A DNA stretch of 5,772 nt from an uncultured Anaerotruncus sp. (lineage in GTDB: Bacteria > Bacillota_A > Clostridia > Oscillospirales > CAG-272), in the NCBI GenBank assembly GCA_958414155.1, contig CATYWI010000099.1:1-5772 (forward strand). The letters are read 5' to 3'. The translations under genes were made by a program, and so were the position numbers. Shown one piece after another: positions 1 through 5,772 of the stretch. The number at the start of each line of letters is the position of its first letter. Within the stretch, counting starts at the first letter, position 1. The notes beneath the pieces were generated by a model. It was not told where the DNA came from, ran no database searches, and worked only from the letters and a program-made list of their open reading frames with translations.

Positions 1-1055
1 ATCGCCTTGCTGTTGCTTCCGTTCATGCTTATGAACGCGGCTCCGTCGCCTATATCAATGCATCCCTCTCTTGCGGAGATGACCTCGTTTATGATGACGC
101 CGGAAAGACCGTCTTCCCGGCTGTCGTCCTCGGCGGCGCGGACAAAGCTCCAGCCGATGCCGCGCTCGTTTACAGGCGCGATTATGGTATCCCACGCGCC
201 GATGAGCGACGCCCGGTCGGAGGCTCCGGACGAAAGATCTCCCATAAAGACCACAAAGTCCGGCTTTGTGCTGTCAAGCAACGCGCTGACCGCACGGACC
301 GAATACGCATTGCTGTCCGGCGATGCAAGCACGAGCGTGCGGAACTCGCCGTCGTCGGAATCGGTTTTAAGCTCGACAGCCGAGCTGTCGTCCTGCGATT
401 CCGAACTATAATCAAAGCCGCCGTAGTGTGACAGCACCGCGTCAAGATCCGGCACGTCCACGCCGCTGCGCTGAACGACCGCACTTGCGGCGTCTCCGTT
501 ATAATTGGTGAGGAAGAGGTCTATCCCCGCCTCGGCGCCCTCAGAGCCGAACGACTCGATTATAAGGTCGCCGCGACTGTTGAAATATGTACGGCAGCCG
601 TTGGCGCCGACGGCGTAATACGCATCGGCATACTCGCTCTCGGAAAGATCGGTGTGACCTATAACTATCGCGCCGCCCTCGTCATCGGGATCGCCGAAGC
701 CGACCTGCGTTGCGGGAGTCAGCACCGCCTCGTAGTTATATCTGTCCGAAAGCTCGGCGGCAAGCCTGCACGCCGCGGCAAGCGCCCATTCGCTGCCCGG
801 TGTATCGCGGTATATCACCATGATCTGCGGACGTGCCTCCGCCGCCTTTTCGACTGCCGCGACGCCCTCGGGCGCGACCAGCATCACCTCGCTGGCGGCA
901 GGGAAAAGACCTATCGCCATTACCGTGAACATCAGCGCCCCGGCGGTTCTGAATACCGTTCCCGCGTGTCGGTGCTGAAGCATCTTGTTGACGGCTGATA
1001 TCACAACAAGCGTCACGCTTATCGTAAGATTTGCCGCCCGTCTCAATAATTTCAT
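1..1055 (-). CDS. Membrane-anchored/secreted protein with degenerate metallophosphoesterase-like domain (3' end outside window)
   Basis: This is an open frame of 351 codons with no stop before the window edge, so the C-terminus is missing. The ATG at 1055 lies 28 bases after the prkC stop, with a weak GGCAGG about 9 bases upstream. A second in-frame ATG at 983 (Met25) would give a shorter, more classical signal peptide but has no ribosome binding site. A basic N-terminus (KLLRR) and a hydrophobic segment at about residues 37-55 suggest a signal peptide or anchor that exports the rest. Residues about 60-185 are alpha/beta and resemble, from memory, the accessory domain that precedes extracytoplasmic hydrolases in clostridia (AIVIGHTDLSESEY, then GDLIIESFG and FLTNY). 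Residues about 237-350 follow calcineurin-like (Dcr2-type) phosphoesterases: FRTLVLAS, KPDFVVFMGDLSSG, IIAPVNERGIGWSFV. The usual D-x-H motif is absent and GNHD reads AAED (307-310), so catalysis is doubtful. The reading frame and gene are secure; the family assignment is by pattern only and no function can be assigned. Confidence 0.85.
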   Translation of the reverse strand, partial: MKLLRRAANLTISVTLVVISAVNKMLQHRHAGTVFRTAGALMFTVMAIGLFPAASEVMLVAPEGVAAVEKAAEARPQIMVIYRDTPGSEWALAAACRLAAELSDRYNYEAVLTPATQVGFGDPDDEGGAIVIGHTDLSESEYADAYYAVGANGCRTYFNSRGDLIIESFGSEGAEAGIDLFLTNYNGDAASAVVQRSGVDVPDLDAVLSHYGGFDYSSESQDDSSAVELKTDSDDGEFRTLVLASPDSNAYSVRAVSALLDSTKPDFVVFMGDLSSGASDRASLIGAWDTIIAPVNERGIGWSFVRAAEDDSREDGLSGVIINEVISAREGCIDIGDGAAFISMNGSNSKA

Positions 1056-1083
1056 TAATAAGGACCTGCCCTTCGGCAAAGAT

Positions 1084-3633
1084 TTACGCGTCGGTCGCCT
1101 CAGGCAGAGGCTCCGTTGCGTCTGGTTCCGGCTCTCCGGTCTCATCGGGAGTCGCCGGTGTGTCTGTTTCTTCTGTGCTGTCTGACGTATCCGGGACATC
1201 CGGGGTATCCGGCACATCCGTATCTGTGGTCTCGTCGTCGCCGTAGCCGGCTCCGCCGCTGACGGTGAGCATGACCACGACCTCCCATTCACGGTCTACA
1301 AGACCCTCGGTCTCGCCCGGAGTCTGGTCGAGCACCGTTCCGCGCGGAGAGGCATCCCTGACCTCGGTTATGTACCAGATGAGTTTTGCTTCGTAAAGAA
1401 GCCGCTTTGCCTCATCCGCCGTCATACCGATAACATCCGGGATATCCAGCGATGTGAGCGGGTTTTCATGCTCCGGACCGCCGCTGACGGTAAAATCAAC
1501 GGTTATCTCGCCGCTGTATCCCGTTACGGCAGTACCCGCGGGGATGGACTGATCTATGACCGTGCCTGCCGGCGCCTCGCTCTTTACGTACCAGACGTAT
1601 CCCACGTCTGCGCCGTAAAGGCCGATTATCACACGCGCATTATCAAGCGTTATCCCGGTAATCCGCGGCATTATAAAACTCACAGGGACCGGAAGATATC
1701 CGCTTCCGCCGCTGACGGTGAGTATAACGCTGTCGGTGTCGGGATCAGGCATATTGCCGAAGACCTTCTCCACCGTTTTTCTGCCCTGCGGCGACTGAGC
1801 TATGACCTCGCCGACCGGCAGTTCGCTTGAGACCGTTCTCGTCTGCGCAACCCGCAGACCGTATGTACTCAGCAGAGCCGCCGCATCGGCGCGGCTCATG
1901 CCTGTGACATCCGGAATAAACCTTGTTTCGAAATCCGAGCCGCCGCTTACGGCAAAACTGACGGAGGTAATGCCGGGCGCGGCATCGGCATCCGCCTCGG
2001 GCGTCTGCCCGAGTATCGTGCCGACAGGCTTCGGTGAACGCGTGTAGGTCACGCTTCCGACCGAGAGCTTAAGCTCCTCAAGCGTGCGCATGACATCAGC
2101 CTCGCCCATGCCGATAAAATCGGGCACCTTGACGGGCGCAACATAGCCGGAGCTGGTCCCGCGGCTGACATGTATCGTAACATTACTGCCCGCGATAAGT
2201 TCGGCTCCGGGAGCCGGCTCGGTGGTAATGACGTATCCGGACGGCACCGCGGCGTTCACCTCGTTGACGACCGTTATCATAAAGCCCATCTCGCGCAGCT
2301 CGCTTTTTGCCGTGCGCCAGTCGGTGATGGTGTAATCGGGCATCGTTAGCATTTTCGGACCGAGACTCAGCGTGATGTTTACCGTACACGGTACCTTTTT
2401 GTGCGAGCCTCGGGTCGGAGACTGCTCAAGCACGCTGCCGCGCGCCGCGTCCCCGGAATATTTTTCTTCAAACACAAGCGTGACGTCGCCCGCCTTCAGC
2501 CCCTGCGCCGCAAGCGCCTCGCTCAGCTTCTCCTCGCACAGCGTGCGGTCAAGCCCCGAAAAATCAGGTATCTCGACGCCGGCAGTCTTGCTCGTCATAA
2601 CGCCGACGACCTCGTCGAGCGCGTAGAACAGCGACACGACGCCGACTATGAACACCGCAAACGCCACGCCGAGGATTATCGGCGTCATCGAATGCGACGG
2701 TTTGTTTTCCGCACGGTTGCGGCTCGACCGCTTGAGCGCCGCGATACGCGCGGGACTCAGCACCGGCGTTGAGGGATTTTTCTTTATGCGGCGCACCTCG
2801 CGCAGCATATCCGCCGCGCACTGATAGCGCTTGGCGGGATTCTTTTCCATTGAATAGAGTATTATCTGCTCAAGCCCGCGCGGTATCGACGGATCGACGC
2901 GGTGCGGCGGCGTGGGCTTGTCGTGCATATGCATAAGCACGACAGATATCGGACTTTCGTCGTCAAACGGCAGCTTTCCCGTGGACATTTCGTACATCAT
3001 GACGCCGAGCGAGTAAAGATCGCTGCGCGCATCCGCCGCGGAATTCTGCGCCTGCTCGGGACTGATATAGTAAACGGTCCCGACCGTTTTATCAGACATG
3101 GCGGCGGTATCGCTGTCCGGCAGCTTGGCAATGCCGAAGTCCATGACTTTTACGGTACCGTCCTTGAGAAGCATGATATTCTGCGGCTTGATATCGCGGT
3201 GCACAACGCCCTTTGAATGCGCATGCACCAGCGCCGAGAGTATCTGCTCGGTATACGAGATTATCTCCTTAGCCGGCAGTGCGCCGCGCTTGTCCATATA
3301 TGCGCGAAGCGACACGCCTTCGATATATTCCATCACAAGGTATTTGTGCACGGTCTCCACCGACACATCGTGTATCGCAACGATGTTGGGGTGAGAGAGC
3401 ATAGAGACAGCGCGCGACTCGTTTACAAAACGCGCAACCGCCTCCGGATCGCCGGCGATATCGTCGCGAAGCATCTTGATGGCGACCATGCGGTCTTCCT
3501 TTTCGTCATGCGCGCGAAAGACCACCGCCATTCCGCCGGTGCCGAGCACTTTTTCTATCCTGTATCTGCCGTCAAGCAGATTGGATACGTATTTTTCGTA
3601 TATTGGTGTTCCGGATGATTTTGAATTTTCCAT
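1084..3633 (-). CDS. prkC: PASTA-domain Ser/Thr protein kinase (PrkC/Stk1/PknB family)
   Basis: This membrane Hanks-type kinase of 849 residues phosphorylates Ser/Thr on cell-wall, division and translation proteins in response to wall fragments. The kinase domain spans about residues 24-285: glycine loop GTGGMAVV (31-38), Lys53 in VAIK, Glu72, catalytic HRDIKPQN with Asp147 and Asn152, DFG at 165-167, and an activation segment with Thr183, GT(186) and SPEQA (191-195). All catalytic residues are present, so it should be active. A basic linker (about 286-314) leads to one membrane span (about 318-339). Six PASTA repeats follow outside the cell: about 353-425, 427-492, 501-565, 571-643, 652-719 and 729-794. 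The last 55 residues are acidic and rich in Thr and Pro, without Lys or Arg. The chosen start, ATG at 3633, gives the N-terminal length usual for the family (MENSKSSG, then LLDGRYRIEKVLG). An in-frame ATG at 3693 would add 20 basic residues but lacks a ribosome binding site and lies in a hairpin loop. Family and reading frame are near certain; the start is moderately sure. Confidence 0.97.
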   Translation of the reverse strand: MENSKSSGTPIYEKYVSNLLDGRYRIEKVLGTGGMAVVFRAHDEKEDRMVAIKMLRDDIAGDPEAVARFVNESRAVSMLSHPNIVAIHDVSVETVHKYLVMEYIEGVSLRAYMDKRGALPAKEIISYTEQILSALVHAHSKGVVHRDIKPQNIMLLKDGTVKVMDFGIAKLPDSDTAAMSDKTVGTVYYISPEQAQNSAADARSDLYSLGVMMYEMSTGKLPFDDESPISVVLMHMHDKPTPPHRVDPSIPRGLEQIILYSMEKNPAKRYQCAADMLREVRRIKKNPSTPVLSPARIAALKRSSRNRAENKPSHSMTPIILGVAFAVFIVGVVSLFYALDEVVGVMTSKTAGVEIPDFSGLDRTLCEEKLSEALAAQGLKAGDVTLVFEEKYSGDAARGSVLEQSPTRGSHKKVPCTVNITLSLGPKMLTMPDYTITDWRTAKSELREMGFMITVVNEVNAAVPSGYVITTEPAPGAELIAGSNVTIHVSRGTSSGYVAPVKVPDFIGMGEADVMRTLEELKLSVGSVTYTRSPKPVGTILGQTPEADADAAPGITSVSFAVSGGSDFETRFIPDVTGMSRADAAALLSTYGLRVAQTRTVSSELPVGEVIAQSPQGRKTVEKVFGNMPDPDTDSVILTVSGGSGYLPVPVSFIMPRITGITLDNARVIIGLYGADVGYVWYVKSEAPAGTVIDQSIPAGTAVTGYSGEITVDFTVSGGPEHENPLTSLDIPDVIGMTADEAKRLLYEAKLIWYITEVRDASPRGTVLDQTPGETEGLVDREWEVVVMLTVSGGAGYGDDETTDTDVPDTPDVPDTSDSTEETDTPATPDETGEPEPDATEPLPEATDA
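1187..1222 (-). repeat. Two-unit 18-base tandem repeat in the prkC tail
   Basis: On the plus strand the units GTATCCGGGACATCCGGG (1187-1204) and GTATCCGGCACATCCGTA (1205-1222) match at 15 of 18 bases. In the kinase frame they contribute to a repeated P-D-V-P-D-T pattern in the acidic C-terminal tail. The period is exactly six codons, so unit gain or loss would keep the frame. With only two imperfect units, it may be a small slippage-derived duplication. Confidence 0.6.
1252..2577 (-). repeat. Six tandem PASTA-repeat coding modules within prkC
   Basis: Six modules of about 66-73 codons each encode the extracellular PASTA repeats. Most start with a hydrophobic-P-D/R-hydrophobic pattern (EIPDFSGL, VPDFIGMG, IPDVTGMS, MPRITGIT, IPDVIGMT), continue with an A/E-rich helix and a G-x-V-x-x-Q-x-P-type turn, and the last four end in VSGG. 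The second repeat is the most diverged (MPDYTITDW, ending VSRG). The fourth carries an extra loop of roughly eight residues near NMPDPDTDS. The segment ending each of the last four modules is also similar as DNA: CCGCCGCTGACGG or a one-base variant at 1253, 1478, 1706 and 1940 on the plus strand. Spacings are 225, 228 and 234 bases, all multiples of three, as expected for duplicated protein modules. Confidence 0.9.
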
Positions 3634-3635
3634 TT

Positions 3636-3641
3636 TCCTTT
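3636..3641 (-). promoter_or_regulatory. Ribosome binding site supporting the internal prkC start
   Basis: The minus strand reads AAAGGA followed by AA and the ATG at 3633. The spacing is shorter than ideal, so this is a modest site, but the alternative ATG at 3693 has no purine-rich Shine-Dalgarno at a workable distance. Together with family N-terminus length, this favours 3633. Confidence 0.45.
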
Positions 3642-3682
3642 TGTCTTGGCTTTTGCCTGGGACGGCTCTCCGTTTTATTTGC

Positions 3683-3701
3683 TCCGGCGTCATGCGCCGG
3701 A
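3683..3701 (-). promoter_or_regulatory. GC-rich hairpin in the prpC-prkC spacer
   Basis: The minus strand reads TCCGGCGCATGACGCCGGA: a perfect 7-base stem with a 5-base loop, starting 14 bases beyond the prpC stop. No T-run follows (GCAAATAAAAC instead), so it does not look like a rho-independent terminator. The loop contains the upstream in-frame ATG of the kinase frame at 3693. A smaller inverted repeat (GGATA/TATCC, 3699-3710) overlaps one arm. Possible roles are mRNA processing or stability, or adjusting kinase output relative to phosphatase. The pairing is seen directly; the role is inference. Confidence 0.5.
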
Positions 3702-3715
3702 TATGTATCCGTCCG

Positions 3716-4489
3716 TTACAGCTCTACTATAAGCACGGTAATGTTGTCGGGACCGCCGGCTGCGTTGGCAAGCTCGACCAGCCCCTCGGCTTTTTCGCGC
3801 AGGGTCCCGCCGTCGCTCACCACGGTGTGGATTATCTCCTCGCTGACGCATCCGGAAAGGCCGTCCGAGCAGAGCAGGAACCAGCGTCTGCCGTCGGGAG
3901 GAAGCGACATATCCACCGAACGGATGTCGGGACGCACCGTGTCATCGATCCCGACGGCGCGGGTTATCACATTGCGCACCGGGGACACGCGCGCCTCGTC
4001 GGCGCTCATCTGCCCCATATCAACAAGATGCTGAACATATGAATGGTCGTGGGAAATCTGGGTTATCGCCGCCTCTGTCACGTCGTATATGCGGCTGTCG
4101 CCGACATTGACAAAGCACCCGCCGACGCCCTCGCAAAGAAGAACGGCGACAAGAGTCGTACCCATTCCGGCAAGATCCTCGGCGTTGTCGGCGGCTGTCC
4201 GCACGGCGCTGTTGGCAAGCACCGCTCCGCGTTCGAGCGCGCGGCGCAGCGCAGCGGCGGTGGGAAGCCCGTCGCCCTGTTCGTCCCCGTGTATGCCGAG
4301 CGTATCGCGCACCGCTTCAACAAAAACGTCACGCGCGGTCCCCGATGCGGTAGCCCCGCCGGCATGACCGCCCATACCGTCACAGACGATGCAAAGCGTT
4401 GCCGCGCCGACCGTATATATGCCGAAGCAGTCCTGATTTTCAACCCGTTTTGAGCCAATGTCGGTTACTCCGTAGCATTTGAATGACAT
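3716..4489 (-). CDS. prpC: PP2C-family Ser/Thr protein phosphatase (PrpC/Stp)
   Basis: This cytosolic metal-dependent (Mg/Mn) phosphatase has 257 residues, typical for bacterial single-domain PP2C enzymes, and removes phosphate from PrkC and its substrates. All family motifs are intact: VTDIGSKRVENQD (8-20) with metal ligands Asp10 and likely Asp20, VCDGMGGHAGG (35-45) with Asp37, GMGTT (108-112), VGDSRIY (129-135), the flap-type segment near HSYVQHLVDMGQM, RAVG (177-180), CSDGL (207-211) with Asp209, and GGPDNIT (245-251) with Asp248. No signal peptide or membrane span is seen. The start at 4489 is preferred because AAAGGAG sits 7 bases upstream and MSFKCYGVTDIG matches the usual N-terminus; the ATG at 4531 would add 14 residues and overlap the ribosome binding site. 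The kinase gene follows, the standard pairing for this antagonistic couple. A TATAAT box upstream suggests the pair can be transcribed separately from rlmN. Confidence 0.97.
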   Translation of the reverse strand: MSFKCYGVTDIGSKRVENQDCFGIYTVGAATLCIVCDGMGGHAGGATASGTARDVFVEAVRDTLGIHGDEQGDGLPTAAALRRALERGAVLANSAVRTAADNAEDLAGMGTTLVAVLLCEGVGGCFVNVGDSRIYDVTEAAITQISHDHSYVQHLVDMGQMSADEARVSPVRNVITRAVGIDDTVRPDIRSVDMSLPPDGRRWFLLCSDGLSGCVSEEIIHTVVSDGGTLREKAEGLVELANAAGGPDNITVLIVEL

Positions 4490-4496
4490 ACCATGA

Positions 4497-4503
4497 CTCC
4501 TTT
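4497..4503 (-). promoter_or_regulatory. Strong ribosome binding site of prpC
   Basis: The minus strand reads AAAGGAG, then 7 bases, then the ATG at 4489. This near-consensus site decides the start against the ATG at 4531. Another ATG at 4494 lies between the site and the start but is in a different frame. Confidence 0.85.
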
Positions 4504-4536
4504 CCCTGCCGTGCAGAAGATAATTCCGCACCTTAC

Positions 4537-4565
4537 ATTATACTCTTTCAAATTGACTCTGATTT
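4537..4565 (-). promoter_or_regulatory. Candidate promoter for prpC-prkC
   Basis: A perfect TATAAT lies at 4542-4537 on the minus strand, 47 bases before the prpC start, in the AT-rich part of the 118-base gap after rlmN. Transcription would begin near 4530, giving a leader of about 40 bases that contains the ribosome binding site. At a 17-base spacing the -35 position reads AAATCA, a poor match to TTGACA, and no TG extension precedes the -10 box. The promoter is therefore plausible but could be weak or activator-dependent. Confidence 0.4.
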
Positions 4566-4607
4566 TGCGAAATAGTTATATACGTGCAAATATTGTGTGC
4601 CGCAGGG

Positions 4608-5708
4608 CTACTCCGCGCTCTCCTGTGCCTGCTTTGCCGCCGCGCGTCTGAGCTGACCGCATGCCGCATCGATATCGGGTCCGAGCCGGCGCCGTACCGT
4701 AGCGCGTATGCCGCGCTCCTCAAGCACCGAGGCAAAGCGCGCGATTTCACCGCGATCCGGCGGCATGAGTCCGGTCTCCCTTACCGGGTTGACCGGTATA
4801 AGATTGACGTGTATCGGCATATTCAGCCCGTCCTGCCGCAGTGAGCGGTTGAGCAGCTCCGCGAGCCGCCGCGCATCGGCGGGAGAGGAATTCTTTCCTT
4901 TTATCAATGTATACTCAAACGATATGCGCCGCTCGGTAGTGCGGTAGTAGCAGCGGCACGCCGCCATAAGCTCCGCTATCGGGTAGCGCCTGTTGACAGG
5001 CATTATCGCCGACCGCGTTTCGTCATCCGGCGCATGAAGAGAGATAGACAGCGTTATCGGCAGCTCCTCGCTCGCGAGACGGCGTATGCCGTCCGCAAGA
5101 CCGCAGGTGGAAAGCGAGATGTGGCGGTAGCCGATATCAAGACCGCGCCGGTCGTTGACAAGATGCAAAAAGCGCGTGACATTTTCGTAGTTGTCGAGCG
5201 GCTCGCCGATACCCATCATAACAATGTTCCCCACGCGCTCGCCGCTTGCCGCGCCCACGGCAATGACCTGCCCGAGTATCTCGCCCGCGGTGAGGTTCCG
5301 TACCCTCCCGCCTATGGTGGAGGCGCAGAAGGCACAGCCCATACGGCAGCCGACCTGCGATGAAACGCATACAGTGTTGCCGTGGTGGTAGCGCATGAGC
5401 ACCGTTTCGACGCACGCGCCGTCGGCAAGCCCGAAAAGGAACTTTTCGGTCCCGTCCACCGCCGACACCTGCCGGCGCTCGATATGCGGCAGATGATAGG
5501 GAGCCGCCTCGCACAGCCGCGCCGCCAGAGCCTTGGGAACACCCGGCATGGCGTCCGGCGCCTTGCCGCGCGCAAGCTGAGTGAATATCTGACCCGCGCG
5601 GTACTTCGGCTCGCCCATCGAAACGATCAGCGCTTCAAGCTCATCATAATCATATGAGAGAAGATCTCTTTTTATTATATCGGTAGTTTTTTCTTCGCCA
5701 AGCGCCAT
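4608..5708 (-). CDS. rlmN: Dual-specificity 23S rRNA (A2503-C2)/tRNA (A37-C2) methyltransferase RlmN
   Basis: This radical SAM enzyme of 366 residues methylates C2 of A2503 in 23S rRNA, and in studied species A37 of some tRNAs, tuning the peptidyl-transferase centre and decoding. The 4Fe-4S motif CxxxCxxC is Cys121, Cys125 and Cys128 (CRMGCAFC). The methyl-relay cysteine pair fits Cys114 (TVCVSSQVGC) and Cys350 (DIDAACGQL), by analogy with E. coli Cys118 and Cys355. Also visible are MMGIGEPLDNYENV (164-177, SAM-binding GEP), SLSTCGL, LSISLHAPDDETRS, FEYTLI and HVNLIPVNPV. The N-terminal helical RNA-binding domain is complete (residues about 12-65, with GEPKYRAGQIF). The protein is slightly longer than usual because of an Ala/Gln-rich C-terminal tail. 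The ATG at 5708 has AAGGA 6 bases upstream. Cfr-type resistance methylase is less likely given RlmN-like motifs and the rlmN-prpC-prkC context. No truncation or odd residue is seen. Confidence 0.97.
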   Translation of the reverse strand: MALGEEKTTDIIKRDLLSYDYDELEALIVSMGEPKYRAGQIFTQLARGKAPDAMPGVPKALAARLCEAAPYHLPHIERRQVSAVDGTEKFLFGLADGACVETVLMRYHHGNTVCVSSQVGCRMGCAFCASTIGGRVRNLTAGEILGQVIAVGAASGERVGNIVMMGIGEPLDNYENVTRFLHLVNDRRGLDIGYRHISLSTCGLADGIRRLASEELPITLSISLHAPDDETRSAIMPVNRRYPIAELMAACRCYYRTTERRISFEYTLIKGKNSSPADARRLAELLNRSLRQDGLNMPIHVNLIPVNPVRETGLMPPDRGEIARFASVLEERGIRATVRRRLGPDIDAACGQLRRAAAKQAQESAE

Positions 5709-5772
5709 ATCGGTTCCTTAAAAAAATTTATTTTTATTTGTTTTTCTGCCTTCGGTCTTACGCCGTCCGGAC
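5709..5772 (-). promoter_or_regulatory. rlmN leader with ribosome binding site
   Basis: The ribosome binding site AAGGA (5715-5719) lies 6 bases before the rlmN ATG. Upstream is a run of nearly pure A and T on both strands (about 5720-5747), then GC-rich sequence to the window edge, where GTCCGGAC (5765-5772) is palindromic. In many relatives rsmB precedes rlmN. One minus-strand frame here ends at a TAA next to the ribosome binding site and would give a lysine-rich tail, but it does not look like an RsmB C-terminus, so no upstream gene is called. No promoter can be assigned with confidence. Confidence 0.55.

Noticed and set aside
654..998. Plus-strand open frame opposite the fourth gene
   Set aside because: The translation is Arg/His-rich and domain-free, while the minus-strand frame here reads as a coherent protein with recognisable family patterns.
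3683..3701. Hairpin as a rho-independent terminator after prpC
   Set aside because: The downstream sequence on the minus strand is GCAAATAAAAC, without a T-run, and the kinase gene follows in the same direction.
3476..4042. Long plus-strand open frame across the prpC/prkC junction
   Set aside because: It is antisense to two secure genes, has no recognisable domain or ribosome binding site, and long antisense frames are expected in GC-rich coding DNA.
4503..4607. CCCTGC/GCAGGG inverted repeat flanking the rlmN-prpC gap
   Set aside because: The arms are only 6 bases long and about 95 bases apart, which is expected by chance in this sequence; there is no T-run to make it a terminator.
4608..5708. 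Cfr-type antibiotic-resistance methyltransferase
   Set aside because: Motifs, the complete N-terminal domain and the rlmN-prpC-prkC gene order fit housekeeping RlmN better.
5709..5772. C-terminal end of an upstream gene such as rsmB
   Set aside because: Only about 17 codons would be visible, and the lysine-rich residues do not resemble an RsmB C-terminus.

Overview
The window carries four genes, all on the minus strand, and looks like chromosomal DNA of a fairly GC-rich member of the Clostridia (Oscillospirales/Christensenellales-like). The basis is the Firmicutes-type gene order rlmN, PP2C phosphatase, PASTA Ser/Thr kinase; the kinase N-terminus, which reads like clostridial PrkC proteins; and frequent ATA isoleucine codons despite high GC. 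The lineage is inferred from content, not from a database search.

Layout in the direction of transcription (high to low coordinates). A short AT-rich leader with a ribosome binding site (5709-5772) precedes rlmN (4608-5708), a 23S rRNA/tRNA adenine-C2 methyltransferase of the radical SAM family. A 118-base gap holds a perfect TATAAT box and a strong ribosome binding site, and leads into prpC (3716-4489), a PP2C-family phosphatase. An 82-base spacer with a GC-rich hairpin separates it from prkC (1084-3633), a membrane Ser/Thr kinase with a cytosolic kinase domain, one membrane span, six PASTA repeats and a 55-residue acidic, Thr/Pro-rich tail. After 28 bases a fourth gene starts at 1055 and runs off the left edge. 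It encodes a membrane-anchored or secreted protein whose C-terminal part resembles calcineurin-like metallophosphoesterases but has lost most of the metal-binding signature residues visible here.

PrpC and PrkC form the usual antagonistic pair: the kinase senses cell-wall state through its extracellular PASTA repeats and phosphorylates cytosolic and division proteins, and the phosphatase reverses this. RlmN is a customary neighbour without a direct signalling role. The unusual part is the fourth gene. In Bacillus and many relatives the ribosome-assembly GTPase rsgA (cpgA) follows prkC; here that place is taken by a predicted extracytoplasmic pseudo-phosphoesterase, which would lie on the same side of the membrane as the PASTA repeats. 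This, the six-PASTA/acidic-tail architecture and the hairpin before prkC are the points most worth a second look. No tRNA, rRNA, CRISPR array, insertion sequence or clear rho-independent terminator was seen, and no gene-free stretch exceeds 120 bases.
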